NCBI RefSeq assembly: GCF_003340475.1
Contig: NZ_QBKA01000002.1
Location: 2,179,501-2,243,500, forward strand
DNA length: 64,000 nucleotides
Origin: Alteripontixanthobacter maritimus
Lineage (GTDB): Bacteria > Pseudomonadota > Alphaproteobacteria > Sphingomonadales > Sphingomonadaceae
Direction of reading: 5' to 3'
Positions 1 to 9,659 of the stretch are shown one piece after another. The position numbers and the translations under genes are program-made. The notes beneath the pieces are model-generated. The model did no database searches and was not told where the DNA came from. It saw nothing but the letters and a program-made list of their open reading frames with translations. Position 1 is the first letter of the stretch. Each line of letters starts with the position of its first letter.

Positions 1-1173
1 CCACGGAAAATGATCGCCGTTCGCAGCGCGACCAAAATGCCCATAGGCGGCGCTTTTGCGGTAGATCGGCTTGTTCAACCCGAGATGCGTGCGAATGCTG
101 CGCGGCGTCAGGCCGCCCAGCTTGCCGATGGACTGGATCGCCTTTTCAAGCGCCGCATCGTCATTGTTGCCGGTGCCATGCGTATCGACATACAGCGACA
201 GCGGCTCCGATACGCCGATGGCATAGGCGAGCTGGATGGTGCAGCGCGTGGCAAGGCCGGCAGCCACCACGTTCTTCGCCAGATAGCGGGTGATGTAAGC
301 GGCGGACCGGTCCACCTTGGTCGGATCCTTGCCGGAAAACGCACCGCCGCCATGGGGTGCGGCGCCGCCATATGTATCAACAATGATCTTGCGGCCGGTC
401 AGCCCCGCATCGCCGTCCGGACCGCCAATTTCAAACGCGCCGGTGGGATTGATATGCCACGCGGTGCCGCCGGATACGAAGCCATCGGGCAGGATATCCG
501 CCACCACGGCCTTCACATATGCTTTCAGTTCGGCTTCCTTGTCGCCGGTGTCATAGCCAGCGGCGTGCTGCGTGCTGACGACCACTGCGGTGCAGCCGAC
601 CGGCTTGCCGTTATGATAGCGCAGGGTGACCTGGCTCTTGCTGTCGGGTTCCAGGAACGATGCGTGGCCGCTCTTGCGGTCGGCAGCCAACCGTTCGAGG
701 ATCTTGTGGCTGTAATCCAGCGTGGCCGGCATCAGGTCGGGCGTTTCGTCGCACGCGAAGCCGAACATGATGCCCTGATCGCCAGCGCCTTCGTCCTTGT
801 TCGATCCTTCCACGCCGGCATCTACACCTTGTGCGATTTCGGCGGACTGCGCGTGCAGATGGTTTTCCAGGGTCAGGGTTTTCCAATGAAAACCGTCCTG
901 CTCGTACCCGATTTCCTTCACGGTGCGGCGCACAACCTGTTCGATTTCGTCCAGCGCCCCGGCGACCCATTCGCCATTTTCGAACACGCCCTTGCAGCGA
1001 ATCTCGCCGGCCAGAACTACGCGCTGCGTCGTCGTCAGCGTTTCGCAGGCGACGCGCGCTTCCGGGTCTTTCGAGAGGAACAGATCGACGATTGCGTCGG
1101 AAATCTGGTCGGAAACCTTGTCCGGATGACCTTCGGAAACGCTTTCGGAAGTGAAGAGATAGTGCTCGCGCAT
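1..1173 (-). CDS. metK: S-adenosylmethionine synthase (3' end cut by window)
   Basis: Makes S-adenosylmethionine from methionine and ATP in the cytoplasm. The reverse strand from the ATG at 1173 reads [15 protein letters not shown], the classic MetK N-terminus. Further in are the [13 protein letters not shown] motif (around 755-790) and [17 protein letters not shown] (around 301-360), both ATP/metal-binding signatures of the family. The frame is open to base 1 and reads GDHFPW there, so only about the last 10-15 residues are missing. A long open frame on the opposite strand is a shadow. It lies 95 bases downstream of lnt with a palindromic candidate operator between them, so it may have its own control. 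Family assignment is certain. Confidence 0.97.
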   Translation of the reverse strand, partial: MREHYLFTSESVSEGHPDKVSDQISDAIVDLFLSKDPEARVACETLTTTQRVVLAGEIRCKGVFENGEWVAGALDEIEQVVRRTVKEIGYEQDGFHWKTLTLENHLHAQSAEIAQGVDAGVEGSNKDEGAGDQGIMFGFACDETPDLMPATLDYSHKILERLAADRKSGHASFLEPDSKSQVTLRYHNGKPVGCTAVVVSTQHAAGYDTGDKEAELKAYVKAVVADILPDGFVSGGTAWHINPTGAFEIGGPDGDAGLTGRKIIVDTYGGAAPHGGGAFSGKDPTKVDRSAAYITRYLAKNVVAAGLATRCTIQLAYAIGVSEPLSLYVDTHGTGNNDDAALEKAIQSIGKLGGLTPRSIRTHLGLNKPIYRKSAAYGHFGRAANGDHFPW

Positions 1174-1235
1174 ATTATGCCTGCCAGTGCTTGAACGTGA
1201 TCGGGATAGCAATCCAATGGCAGCCAAAGGCCATC

Positions 1236-1255
1236 ATATAAAGAAAGCTTTATGT
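1236..1255. promoter_or_regulatory. Candidate operator upstream of metK
   Basis: Imperfect inverted repeat ATATAAAG (1236-1243), 4-base spacer, CTTTATGT (1248-1255): 7 of 8 arm positions pair. It is AT-rich in a GC-rich genome and sits about 65 bases before the metK start. Size and symmetry fit a dimeric repressor site. ArsR-family SAM/SAH-responsive regulators are known to control methionine-cycle genes in Proteobacteria, so such a protein is a reasonable but unproven binder. No regulator gene is nearby. Confidence 0.4.
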
Positions 1256-1268
1256 CTTGCAGCGCGTG

Positions 1269-2921
1269 TTAGCGGTGCCAGCGGCGACTGGCAAGAATGG
1301 ATAATCCAATCAGCAGGATCGCCCATGCAAGCGGCAGGACATTACCAAGCCGCGAGAACAGCGTAGGGGCATGGGCGGGTGGCACGATCCCGTCCATCCG
1401 CGCGGCGCGGTGCATCCCGATATGGTCGCGCACCACACCGCGCGCATCGATAACCGCGCTGATACCGGTGGTGGTGGAACGCAGGACCGGCAACCCTTCC
1501 TCGATGGCGCGCATTCGCGCCTGCGCCAGGTGTTGCGGCGGCCCCCAACTTCCGAACCAGCCATCGTTGGACGGGTTGAAGATATAATCGGGCCGCGTGT
1601 CCGGATCGGTTACCTGTCCGGAAAACACGATCTCGTAACAGATCTGGATGCCCGCCTGTCCATATTCCCCGAGGTCGAGCGTTTGCGGACCCGGCCCCGG
1701 CCAAAAATCGATCGAGCCTGCCACCAGCCGTGACGCACCCAGCGGTTCGAGCAGCCAGCGAAGCGCCAGATACTCGCCATAGGGGACCAAATGCGCCTTG
1801 GCATAGCTGGCGCGAATCGCGCCTTCCCCGTCAAGCGCGGTCACGACATTACGGGCACCGACTGCGCGGCCATCCTCGATTTCCAGATCGACCGATCCGG
1901 TCAGCAGCAAACTTTCCGAGCCGATGACACGGCCGATACGGCGGCGTGCAAATGCAGGATCGCCGGCGGCCGTTGCCCGGTCGTAATAGCGCTGAGGATA
2001 GCCGTCCCGGAGATAATCCGGCACACCCGATTCGGGCCACATGACCAGCCGGCGGCTTCTTGCACCGGCCCGGTCGTCGGCGGATATCATGGGCAGGGTC
2101 AGCCGGGTGATCCGCTGGAACTGATCTTCGAAACGCGTCGGATCGTCGAGTTCGGGCTGGCGCAAATCGGGCTGTACCAAGGTAAACGGCAAAGTACCTT
2201 CGCGCATCGCCCCCGCTGGAAGGAACATACCCGCCACAATCAGCGCCGCGGTTACTACGCCCGCAACCCAGCGCCGTTCCGCCACCAAGGCCCACAGTCC
2301 GCCGCCCAACAAAAGCACGAGGCCGGAAAGCGCATACGTCCCTATAACCGGCAGCACTGCCGCCAGTCCGGGCCGTTCGAATCCGCCCAGCAATATCAGC
2401 CCCAGCGGATCCCAGGCATATCCGGTAAACACCCAGCTACGCAGCCATTCGGTTACGATCCAGGTGCCGGATAGAGCAGCAACAAACGGGAGGAAGGACG
2501 TGTTCGCATGGCCCGCGCGCCGTATGATCCACCATGCGGCCAGCGCTGCCAGCGCGGGATAGACGGCGAGGTAGAGCGATAGCAGAGGCACGGCGAGCCA
2601 GCCCAGGAACTGGGGCATTTCCGCCTGATAGGTGAATGCGGTAGCGATCCAGTTATTCGCAAGCGTAAAATGCGCCACCCCGAACAGCCAGCCGCGGACA
2701 AAGGCGGATCGAGCCGTCGGCGCCGCGTGGATGGTCGCCGCGAAAATCCCGACAGCCAGCAAGGCAATTGGCCACAAGGCCAAGGGCGGGAAACCGGTCG
2801 CCGCCAGCAGCCCCGCACCGATTGCAGTCAGCCGGGGATAGCGGGTCAGCGGTGCCGGAAGATAGTCGGCTCGCGCCATGGGGGGTGCAGCGACCGCATT
2901 GTCACTGTCGCTCCTTGCCAC
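1269..2921 (-). CDS. lnt: Apolipoprotein N-acyltransferase
   Basis: Adds the third acyl chain to the N-terminal cysteine of lipoproteins at the periplasmic face of the inner membrane. The 550-residue protein has about six hydrophobic segments in residues 30-240, then a nitrilase-like domain. The catalytic triad is visible: Glu297 in MWPESG, Lys375 in YAKAHLVPYGEY, Cys428 in IQICYE. A last membrane segment lies near the C-terminus. The start is GTG at 2921, supported by AGGA eight bases upstream; an ATG at 2879 is a weaker alternative with no ribosome site. It begins 11 bases after the DUF4167 stop, so the two are probably cotranscribed. Confidence 0.95.
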   Translation of the reverse strand: MARSDSDNAVAAPPMARADYLPAPLTRYPRLTAIGAGLLAATGFPPLALWPIALLAVGIFAATIHAAPTARSAFVRGWLFGVAHFTLANNWIATAFTYQAEMPQFLGWLAVPLLSLYLAVYPALAALAAWWIIRRAGHANTSFLPFVAALSGTWIVTEWLRSWVFTGYAWDPLGLILLGGFERPGLAAVLPVIGTYALSGLVLLLGGGLWALVAERRWVAGVVTAALIVAGMFLPAGAMREGTLPFTLVQPDLRQPELDDPTRFEDQFQRITRLTLPMISADDRAGARSRRLVMWPESGVPDYLRDGYPQRYYDRATAAGDPAFARRRIGRVIGSESLLLTGSVDLEIEDGRAVGARNVVTALDGEGAIRASYAKAHLVPYGEYLALRWLLEPLGASRLVAGSIDFWPGPGPQTLDLGEYGQAGIQICYEIVFSGQVTDPDTRPDYIFNPSNDGWFGSWGPPQHLAQARMRAIEEGLPVLRSTTTGISAVIDARGVVRDHIGMHRAARMDGIVPPAHAPTLFSRLGNVLPLAWAILLIGLSILASRRWHR

Positions 2922-2932
2922 GACGCGATCCT

Positions 2933-3799
2933 TCAGGAAGCCCCGAGCGGGCCGTCGGCCTCAGCTACGGGCTTGCGCACACGGCGGCGCGGGGCCGGTT
3001 TTGCAGCGGGCTTGTCATCCGCGCCGTCGGCCGCGCCGCCTCTGTCGGCGCTGATCGAGGGAGGCAAAACCGCCGCATCGATTTCCGCCCCGCCGTCGGC
3101 TGTTTCTGCGCCAGGCCGGCGTGCAGGAGCCTTGCGAACGGAAGGCTTGCGCGGGGCGCGGGGGCGCGCTTCTGCCGTCGCTGAATCATCGTTCTTTGCA
3201 TCGCTTCCGGCATCGCGGGTATCAGCCGCACCATTGCCGTCATTCGCATCGTCGCGATTGGCATTTGTGCGGCGGGGACGCGGTGCGCGAGGCGCATCAT
3301 CTTCGTTCCCGCGCTGGCCCTCACGCTGGCTTTCGCGTTGACCGTCGCGTTGACCTTCACTCTGGTCATTTTGATTGGAGCGGTCGTTCCGGTTGGGGCG
3401 GCCCTGGCGTGTATTCCCGCCAGGGGTGTTTCCACCACGACGCCCGCGATTATCAGAGCGATTATCGGAGCGGTTGTCGCTGCGACTATCGTCACTATCG
3501 CCACTGCCTGTATCCTGCTGAGCGCCGCGATCGTCCTGTTTCCGTGCGCGCTGCTCGTCCTGCAACGCCTTGTTGTCGGCGATTACGCGGAAATAATGAT
3601 CGGCGAATTGCAAGTAATATTCCTGCTGCACCCGATCACCATGATGGTGCGCATCCTGCGCCAGCTTCTTGTATTTATCGAGCAACTGCGGGGCGTTGCC
3701 CCGCGCGCGGCTGTCGATACGATTAAGTTCGTTACCACCGCCGGGCTGCTGCCGATTGCTACGGCCCCGACGGCGATTGTTGTTACGATTGTTGTTCAA
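2933..3799 (-). CDS. DUF4167 domain protein
   Basis: The conserved part is residues 1-90, rich in Asn/Arg at the start and containing the family core around LDKYKKLAQDA and EYYLQFADHYFRVIADN. The remaining 200 residues are low-complexity: RSDN repeats, then EGQRDGQRESQREGQR-type repeats, then a Lys/Arg/Ala/Pro-rich tail. This reads as a basic, disordered, possibly nucleic-acid-binding protein; the function is not established. The start is a TTG at 3799 with AGGA nine bases upstream. It lies downstream of prmC, as in many alphaproteobacteria, but 287 bases away, so an internal promoter is likely in 3800-4086, where no gene or RNA was recognised. Confidence 0.85.
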   Translation of the reverse strand: MNNNRNNNRRRGRSNRQQPGGGNELNRIDSRARGNAPQLLDKYKKLAQDAHHHGDRVQQEYYLQFADHYFRVIADNKALQDEQRARKQDDRGAQQDTGSGDSDDSRSDNRSDNRSDNRGRRGGNTPGGNTRQGRPNRNDRSNQNDQSEGQRDGQRESQREGQRGNEDDAPRAPRPRRTNANRDDANDGNGAADTRDAGSDAKNDDSATAEARPRAPRKPSVRKAPARRPGAETADGGAEIDAAVLPPSISADRGGAADGADDKPAAKPAPRRRVRKPVAEADGPLGAS

Positions 3800-4086
3800 A
3801 GGAGATGGTCCTCATTCGGTGCCGCTACGCATGGTATTTTGCGGGGTATTATGCGGCGCATGATCCCTATGGTGTTCCCCCGGCCAACACTGCCCAAAAA
3901 TTCGGCTCTGGGCAGGCACGGCCCGTCATCTGCTTTACCGCAAGCGCGAACAATCGCGCGAGACGGCCGACAAATGTTGGAGCACAGCCAGAGCAGGTGT
4001 GCCGTGTTGCACAAACCGCTTGACCTGATCAAAGGCGTAACCACTGGTTCCGGCTTTGCCAAGCCCCTAAGTAGCCAAATCGATAT

Positions 4087-4962
4087 TTAAGTCGGTGATT
4101 GCAATATCAATACACGCGGGCGACCTGCCAGATCTCGGCGCAGTTCGGTCTGAAATCCGGCGCTCTCTGCCAGTTTTGCGACCGCCTGCGCCTGGTCCCG
4201 GCCGATTTCCAGCAACACCGCGCCGTCGTCCCGCAAAAGGGCACGGAACCGGGGTATCAGCACCCGGTAATCGTCCAGCCCGTCAACGCCTGCATATAGC
4301 GCGCCGACTGGTTCGAACCGGGCAACGCCGGGCGCAAGCGACGCCTCCGTTTCCACGTAAGGTGGATTGGCCACGATAAGCGAGAACCGGCCCAGCCCGT
4401 CACACCAATTGGGATCGTGCCAGTCGAGATGATCGATCTGTGCGCGGTCCGCCACGCCCAGCCGTGCCGCGTTGAGTGCGGCGAGAGTCACTGCCCCAAG
4501 GCTGCGCTCCACGCCCATCCCGGTAGCTTGCGGATATTCCGCCAGCAACGTCAACAACAGCGCGCCCGATCCTGTCCCGCAATCGAGGATTCGCGCTCCG
4601 GTAGCCCTAGCCAGCTCGCGCAGTCGCTCGTCCCCGGCCACGGCATCGATCAAGGTTTCGGTGTCGCTGCGCGGGATGAGGACATCGGAATTTACCGCGA
4701 ACGTCCGACCATAGAACTCCGCCTCGCCGATGATGTAGGCCACGGGTTCGTGCGCGGCGCGGCGGGCGACCAGCTCTGCGAATATCGGCGGCGTATTATC
4801 TGCCATTCGGTCCAGCAGTAGGGTCGAACGATCGATGCCCAGGGCGTGACCCATCAGCAGTTCGGCGTCGAGACGTGCCGTGTCGGAGGTATCGGCCAAT
4901 TGCGCGGCTGCGTCACGCACCGCGTCCCTGATAATCGGTTGGCTTGGCCCACTATCAGCCAT
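4087..4962 (-). CDS. prmC: Peptide chain release factor N5-glutamine methyltransferase
   Basis: Methylates the glutamine of the GGQ motif in release factors. The SAM-binding site shows [13 protein letters not shown] and the catalytic NPPYVE motif of N5-glutamine methyltransferases is present. The start chosen is the ATG at 4962 (MADSGPSQP), which overlaps the end of prfA by eight bases, the usual coupled arrangement of release factor 1 with its own methylase. An earlier in-frame ATG at 4989 lies inside prfA and is less likely. Length 291 residues, normal for the family. Confidence 0.95.
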   Translation of the reverse strand: MADSGPSQPIIRDAVRDAAAQLADTSDTARLDAELLMGHALGIDRSTLLLDRMADNTPPIFAELVARRAAHEPVAYIIGEAEFYGRTFAVNSDVLIPRSDTETLIDAVAGDERLRELARATGARILDCGTGSGALLLTLLAEYPQATGMGVERSLGAVTLAALNAARLGVADRAQIDHLDWHDPNWCDGLGRFSLIVANPPYVETEASLAPGVARFEPVGALYAGVDGLDDYRVLIPRFRALLRDDGAVLLEIGRDQAQAVAKLAESAGFQTELRRDLAGRPRVLILQSPT

Positions 4963-6022
4963 CCAGCGTCGCCAGCCGTTTCGCTTCATCCTCCGCTATC
5001 AAAGCATCGACCAATTCCGCCAGGCCGGCTCCGGCAAGGATTTCAGGCAATTTGTGCAAAGTCAGCCCGATGCGGTGATCCGTGACCCGGCCCTGCGGAA
5101 AGTTGTACGTGCGGATGCGTTCGGAGCGGTCGCCGCTGCCGACCATGGCCTTGCGCGCCTCGGCCTCCGCGCCTTGAACTTCATCGCGCTGTTTTTCATA
5201 CAATCGCGCGCGCAGTACCTGCAGCGCCTTTTCCTTGTTCTTGTGTTGGCTGCGGCCGTCCTGGCAGGTGACGACCAACCCGCTGGGTTCATGTGTGATG
5301 CGAACCGCGCTGTCGGTGGTGTTGACGTGTTGGCCGCCCGCTCCGCTCGCACGGTAGGTGTCGATCTTGAGGTCCTGCTCGTCGATCCGGACATCCACCT
5401 CATCGGGTTCGGGTAGCACCGCGACGGTGGCGGCGGAGGTGTGGATGCGCCCGCCGCTTTCAGTCACCGGCACGCGCTGCACCCGGTGGACGCCGCTTTC
5501 GAATTTCATCCGCCCGAACACGCCATTGCCGCGCACATTGGCAACCACTTCCTTGAACCCGCCCACATCGGACGCGCTCATCGAAACAGGCTCGACCTTC
5601 CAGCCCTGTTCGGCGGCGAAGCGTTCATACATGCGGTATAGATCGGCCGCGAACAGCGCCGCCTCGTCGCCGCCTGTGCCTGCGCGGATTTCCAGCATCG
5701 CGGGCCGCGCATCGGCGCTGTCGCGCGGCAACATGGCGATGGCGAGGATACGCTCTTTTTCGGGCAGGCTTGCGCGCAATGCGGCCAGCTCCTCTTCGGC
5801 CATGGCCTTCATTTCAGGATCGGACGCCATTTCGGCTAGGCTGTCCATCTCGTCGCGCATAGCGAGCACTTCATTCGCGGTCGCGGCAACAGGCTCTAGC
5901 TCCGCATAATCGCGGCTGGCCTGCACGAACGCGTCACCTTCCAGCGTACCCGACGCCATCCGCGCCTCGAGCTCGGCAAAGCGCCCGGTAAGCTGGCGCA
6001 GACGGTCGGATGGGATAGTCAT
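4955..6022 (-). CDS. prfA: Peptide chain release factor 1
   Basis: Recognises UAA and UAG stop codons in the ribosome and triggers release of the finished protein. The GGQ loop is seen as [13 protein letters not shown] near residue 230, and the codon-recognition PxT tripeptide is PVT in RVPVTESGG (PAT in E. coli). Length 355 residues is typical. It is followed by prmC with an eight-base overlap and preceded by hisS across a 132-base gap holding a palindromic repeat. Confidence 0.97.
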   Translation of the reverse strand: MTIPSDRLRQLTGRFAELEARMASGTLEGDAFVQASRDYAELEPVAATANEVLAMRDEMDSLAEMASDPEMKAMAEEELAALRASLPEKERILAIAMLPRDSADARPAMLEIRAGTGGDEAALFAADLYRMYERFAAEQGWKVEPVSMSASDVGGFKEVVANVRGNGVFGRMKFESGVHRVQRVPVTESGGRIHTSAATVAVLPEPDEVDVRIDEQDLKIDTYRASGAGGQHVNTTDSAVRITHEPSGLVVTCQDGRSQHKNKEKALQVLRARLYEKQRDEVQGAEAEARKAMVGSGDRSERIRTYNFPQGRVTDHRIGLTLHKLPEILAGAGLAELVDALIAEDEAKRLATLDG

Positions 6023-6051
6023 GGGAGCATCACCGCAGCTTTGGAGACGTG

Positions 6052-6142
6052 GTCATGCTGAACTCGTTTCAGCATCCACTCCGCCTCCCGAACGGACAGC
6101 GCAAGTGGAGACCTGGACCCCGGATCACGTCCGGGGTGACGA
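6052..6142. repeat. REP-like double palindrome
   Basis: Two perfect hairpins in a 90-base stretch: TGCTGAA/TTCAGCA (6056-6062 with 6068-6074, 5-base loop) and ACCCCGGA/TCCGGGGT (6117-6124 with 6130-6137, 5-base loop). This composition resembles REP-type elements commonly scattered between genes in sphingomonads; the reverse strand would read the familiar nonsense peptide HPGRDPGSRS. It sits between hisS and prfA in the same transcription direction and could affect mRNA stability there. Confidence 0.75.
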
Positions 6143-6154
6143 GGGCCGAATGCA

Positions 6155-7372
6155 TCATGTGAGTAAGCCTTCGATCCGCGAAACTTCGGCGTCTTCACCT
6201 TTGAACCGCACTGCCTTCTCCCCATCGCGCATAGCCAGCGCCATGATGGTTTCCGCGCCCGCCTTTACAGCCTTGTCGAAGCGTTTGCGCGGCGAGCCGC
6301 TGGCGAACAGATCGGCCGACACACCCTGCCGCCGCAAGCGCGTCAACGCAGCGATGCTATCGTCGAGGAGTGTGTCGTCTTCGACTACGATGAAAACGTC
6401 AGCGCTCGCTTCTTCCCGCTCCCCCACCAGCATCGCCAGCCGCTCAATACCCGCGGCCCAGCCGACCGCCGGCGTTGCCGGGCCGCCGAGGCTTTCCATC
6501 AATCCGTCATAGCGTCCGCCGCCCAGCACGGTACCTTGCGCGCCGAGCCGGTCGGTCACGAATTCGAACGCGGTGTGGCGGTAGTAGTCGAGGCCCCGTA
6601 CCAGCGACGGCGCGCGCTCCCAGGCCACGCCTGCCGCATCCAGCCCCGACGTGACCGCGCCGAAGAAGTCCTGCGCGGCGCTGGACAGGAACTCATCCAC
6701 TTGCGGGGCATCTGCTACGAATGCCTTGTCGCGCGGATCCTTGCTGTCGAGGATGCGCAGCGGGTTCTTGTCGAGCCGGTCCTGGCTGTCCTCCGACAAT
6801 TCGCCGCGCACCGCGCCGAAATATTCGATCAACGCCGCGCGCCACGCTGCGCGCGTATCGCCATCGCCCAGCGTGTTGATCTGCAGCGTCACACCGTCCG
6901 CAATGCACAGCTCGCGCAGCAGCTGGTCCGCCATCGCCAGCAGCTCCACATCCGCCTGCGGTTCGCCCGCGCCGATAATTTCCGCGTCCAGCTGGTGGAA
7001 CTGGCGATAGCGGCCCTTTTGCGGGCGCTCGTAGCGGAACAGTGGCCCGTGCGTCGCCAGTTTCAGCGGCGCGTGCTGTTGCCAGCCATTGGTCAGATAG
7101 GCGCGCGCGATCCCGGCGGTAAATTCGGGGCGCAAGGTCAGCGAATCCCCGCCGCGATCCTCGAACGAATACATTTCCTTCGACACCACATCGGTCGTTT
7201 CGCCGATGGACCGCGCAAATACTTCGGTTTTTTCGAAAACCGGCATTTCGGCGCGGCGAAACCGGTATAGCTTGCGCACGCGTTCGAAGGTTTCGACCAC
7301 GAAGGCGAAGGCTTCCGCGTCAGGGCCGAAGATATCCTGCGTGCCGCGAATGGCTTTTGGAGTGTTGGACAT
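6155..7372 (-). CDS. hisS: Histidine-tRNA ligase
   Basis: Charges tRNA-His. The start ATG at 7372 ([18 protein letters not shown]) matches the family N-terminus; the frame is open further upstream to 7678 but that part is antisense to ppa. Class II motifs are clear: motif 2 [16 protein letters not shown], and the histidine-specific [13 protein letters not shown]. Length 405 residues, slightly shorter than E. coli (424). It heads the minus-strand run leading to prfA and is divergent from ppa, with 123 bases between the starts for promoters. Confidence 0.96.
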   Translation of the reverse strand: MSNTPKAIRGTQDIFGPDAEAFAFVVETFERVRKLYRFRRAEMPVFEKTEVFARSIGETTDVVSKEMYSFEDRGGDSLTLRPEFTAGIARAYLTNGWQQHAPLKLATHGPLFRYERPQKGRYRQFHQLDAEIIGAGEPQADVELLAMADQLLRELCIADGVTLQINTLGDGDTRAAWRAALIEYFGAVRGELSEDSQDRLDKNPLRILDSKDPRDKAFVADAPQVDEFLSSAAQDFFGAVTSGLDAAGVAWERAPSLVRGLDYYRHTAFEFVTDRLGAQGTVLGGGRYDGLMESLGGPATPAVGWAAGIERLAMLVGEREEASADVFIVVEDDTLLDDSIAALTRLRRQGVSADLFASGSPRKRFDKAVKAGAETIMALAMRDGEKAVRFKGEDAEVSRIEGLLT

Positions 7373-7495
7373 GGTGTGTGCGCTTAGGCTAGCCGCTCGC
7401 TTGCCGCAACGCAGCCGGGACGCAAGGGCGATAAATATTGCATCGCAGCATATTGCCGGTTGGCGATGCCGCATCGCGCCGCTATCGGACCACCC

Positions 7496-8023
7496 ATGCG
7501 TATAGATATGATCCCCACGGGCGATAATCCGCCCCACGACCTCAATGTCATCATCGAGGTGCCCACTGGCGGCGAGCCGGTGAAGTACGAATTCGACAAG
7601 GCATCGGGCGCGTTGTTCGTCGACCGTATCCTGCACACACCGATGCGCTATCCGGCGAACTACGGCTTCGTGCCGCACACACTCAGCCCCGACGGCGATC
7701 CGCTGGACGCGCTGGTCATCGCGCGCAGCCCCTTCATGGCCGGCTGCGTCGTACGCGCCCGCCCGATCGGCGTGCTAAATCTGGAAGACGAACATGGCGG
7801 CGACGAGAAACTGATCTGCGTGCCGGTGGACACCACCTTCCCGTATTATTCGGATGTCGGCGAAACCAAGGACCTGCCCAGCATCATCTTCCAGCAAATC
7901 GAACATTTCTTCACCCACTACAAAGACCTGGAAAAGGAAAAGTGGGTCCGCATCGGCAAATGGGGCGACGCCGCTGAAGCGCGCCAGGTTATCATCGAGG
8001 CGATCGAGCGCGCGAAGGAATAG
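7496..8023 (+). CDS. ppa: Inorganic pyrophosphatase
   Basis: Hydrolyses pyrophosphate to phosphate in the cytoplasm, pulling biosynthetic reactions forward. The 175-residue protein starts [18 protein letters not shown] and contains [14 protein letters not shown], the active-site stretch DGDPLDALV and [14 protein letters not shown], all typical of family I soluble enzymes. The ATG at 7496 is chosen over one 36 bases upstream because the family begins here. It is followed by a 470-base repeat-rich gap and converges on ctrA. Confidence 0.96.
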   Translation: MRIDMIPTGDNPPHDLNVIIEVPTGGEPVKYEFDKASGALFVDRILHTPMRYPANYGFVPHTLSPDGDPLDALVIARSPFMAGCVVRARPIGVLNLEDEHGGDEKLICVPVDTTFPYYSDVGETKDLPSIIFQQIEHFFTHYKDLEKEKWVRIGKWGDAAEARQVIIEAIERAKE

Positions 8024-8059
8024 GGTGTTTTAGTTTTAGCTTGGGGCGAAAGTTTTATG

Positions 8060-8470
8060 TTTAGCCTCAAGCGCCGGCGGTCGCATTCGCTTCCTTAGGC
8101 TATCCTCGCGCTTCGCGCTGCGGGCAGCCCTTTGGGCCTATGACTGCCGTGATTGTATTTTGTTTGGCCTCAAGCGCCGGCGGTCGCGTCCGCTCCCTTA
8201 GGCTTCCGGCCTACCGGCCGGCGTGCAGTCGCACGCTGGACTGCCGTGACCAGGAACCGGAAGCTACGTAACTAGTTTAGCGCAAGTTCCGTTTGCGACC
8301 AGCAAACCAAAGGCCGGAGTCGAAGCCGAAGGCGTAGACGTGCGAAGCACAACTGCCCGGCCGCCCGAGCTTATGCGAGGAGGCAAGCAGGCCGGATGGC
8401 CTGCGCCCGCAGGGGCCAAACAAATAACGCGGATGCGAGCGCCCACCGCCCGCAGGGCCCCAAACAAAAA
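8060..8470. repeat. Long hairpin-rich intergenic repeat, copy A
   Basis: First of three related elements (others at 9351-9627 and 11996-12352). The left-arm motif GCCTCAAGCGCCGGCGGTCG occurs twice here (8064 and 8167, 103 bases apart), so this copy has a duplicated left half. The shared right half includes the hairpin GTTTGC-GACCA-GCAAAC (8291-8307) and the CCGCCCGAGCTTATGCGAGG block (8360-8380). It fills the convergent gap between ppa and ctrA. Short open frames inside it are not credible genes. Confidence 0.85.
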
Positions 8471-8498
8471 GTGATTACCCCCGAAGGGGCGTAATCAC
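8462..8498 (-). terminator. Rho-independent terminator of ctrA
   Basis: On the minus strand the ctrA stop codon is embedded in GTGATTAC (8498-8491), followed by GCCCC, a TTC turn, GGGG and GTAATCAC, then TTTTTGTTTG. This makes a 12-pair stem with one bulge and a U-rich tail, an excellent intrinsic terminator that starts inside the last codons of ctrA. Confidence 0.85.
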
Positions 8499-9190
8499 GC
8501 CGCTTCGGCTTCTTCCTGCGGATCGCGCAAGACATATCCGCGGCCCCATACGGTTTCGATGTAGTTTTCACCGCCGCATGCGTGGGACAGTTTCTTCCGC
8601 AGCTTGCAGATGAAGACGTCGATGATCTTCAGTTCCGGTTCGTCCATCCCGCCATACAGGTGGTTGAGGAACATTTCCTTAGTCAGCGTGGTGCCTTTGC
8701 GGAGCGAAAGCAGTTCCAGCATGGCGTATTCCTTACCGGTCAGGTGTACCCGCGCGCTGTCGACTTCGACGGTTTTCGCATCGAGGTTTACAGCCAGCTT
8801 GCCGGTGCGGATGATCGACTGGCTATGGCCCTTCGAACGGCGCACAACGGCGTGGATGCGGGCGACCAGCTCGTCGCGGTGGAACGGCTTGGTCACGTAA
8901 TCGTCGGCGCCGAAGCCGAAGCTGCGAATCTTGCTGTCCATTTCGGCAATGCCCGACAGGATCAGGACCGGCGTCTGCACCTTGGCGACGCGCAGTTTCT
9001 TCAACACATCGTAGCCATGCATGTCGGGCAGGTTGAGATCGAGCAGGATGATATCGTAATCATACAGCTTGCCCAGATCGAGGCCTTCCTCGCCCAGATC
9101 GGTGGAATAACAGTTAAAGCCTTCCGTGGTCAGCATCAGCTCAATGGCCTTTGCAGTCGTTGGCTCGTCTTCGATCAGCAGAACGCGCAT
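8495..9190 (-). CDS. ctrA: Cell-cycle response regulator CtrA
   Basis: Master DNA-binding response regulator of alphaproteobacteria, controlling cell-cycle, motility and often GTA genes. The 231-residue protein has a receiver domain (residues 1-120; phosphorylated Asp51 in [11 protein letters not shown], Lys101 in VTKPFH) and an OmpR-type winged helix ending [13 protein letters not shown]. The start ATG at 9190 ([20 protein letters not shown]) has AAGGGGG about ten bases upstream; the frame runs further upstream without family similarity. A strong terminator overlaps the stop. Repeat copies lie on both sides, one upstream of the promoter region. Confidence 0.98.
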   Translation of the reverse strand: MRVLLIEDEPTTAKAIELMLTTEGFNCYSTDLGEEGLDLGKLYDYDIILLDLNLPDMHGYDVLKKLRVAKVQTPVLILSGIAEMDSKIRSFGFGADDYVTKPFHRDELVARIHAVVRRSKGHSQSIIRTGKLAVNLDAKTVEVDSARVHLTGKEYAMLELLSLRKGTTLTKEMFLNHLYGGMDEPELKIIDVFICKLRKKLSHACGGENYIETVWGRGYVLRDPQEEAEAA

Positions 9191-9251
9191 TGTGGGTAGC
9201 CCCCTTTTACCTGAACTCGCGTGGTAACAACTCGATAAGAGGTGTTGCCAT

Positions 9252-9290
9252 GGATTAACCACACCGTTTGTGAAGAGAAAAGGTTAATTT
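9252..9290. promoter_or_regulatory. Possible CtrA half-sites upstream of ctrA
   Basis: Two TTAACC-type half-sites, GATTAACCAC on the plus strand (9253-9262) and AATTAACCTT on the minus strand (9290-9281), lie 60-100 bases before the ctrA start. CtrA is known to bind TTAA-N7-TTAA and TTAACCAT-like half-sites and to regulate its own gene. Neither site is a full consensus, so this is only a suggestion. Confidence 0.3.
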
Positions 9291-9350
9291 TGAATAAAGG
9301 GTTTGGTTGTTGGGGTTGGCCACAAGCGCTGGGGGTTTTTTTGTTTGGTG

Positions 9351-9627
9351 TTTTTTGTTTAGCCTCAAGCGCCGGCGGTCGCGTCCGCTCCCTTAGGCTA
9401 TCCTCACGCTTCGCGCTGCGGGCGGCCCTTTGGGCCTACGACTGCCGTCACCAGGAACCGGGGACGAGATAGATAGTAAAGCGTAAGTTCCGTTTGCGAC
9501 TAGCAAACGGCAAGGCCGAACGGCCGCCCGAGCTTATGCGAGGAAGCCAAGCGAGCGGATGCGAGCGCCCGGCGTTTGAGGGTCTAAACAAATAACGCGA
9601 CCGCCGGCGCCTGAGGCCAAAACAAAA
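9351..9627. repeat. Long hairpin-rich intergenic repeat, copy B
   Basis: The most complete copy. Its ends are inverted repeats: 9362-9384 pairs with 9595-9617 at 22 of 23 positions, and the pairing continues into TTTTGTTT on the left and AAAACAAAA on the right. Inside is the perfect 8-pair hairpin CCGTTTGC-GACTA-GCAAACGG (9490-9510), plus GGCCC-TTT-GGGCC and GGCC-GAAC-GGCC. It occupies the gap between the rpoN stop and the ctrA promoter region; nothing else was seen in the gap. Confidence 0.9.
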
Positions 9628-9659
9628 CACTCCACCCGCAGGGTCTAAAACACCCCCCC

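Noticed and set aside
10-1194. 394-codon open frame on the plus strand
   Set aside because: It is antisense to metK, whose reverse-strand translation shows the full family signature.
1174-1268. SAM-II or SAM/SAH riboswitch before metK
   Set aside because: The conserved pseudoknot and loop motifs of these classes could not be found; only a DNA-like palindrome is present.
3796-4062. 88-codon frame between prmC and DUF4167
   Set aside because: No ribosome site, no family resemblance; it covers the likely promoter region.
7373-7678. Upstream extension of the hisS frame
   Set aside because: It is antisense to ppa and the family N-terminus begins at 7372.
8264-8571. Short open frames inside the repeat elements (also near 9242-9472 and 12008-12283)
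   Set aside because: They follow the repeat sequence, not a gene; composition and lack of ribosome sites do not support coding.
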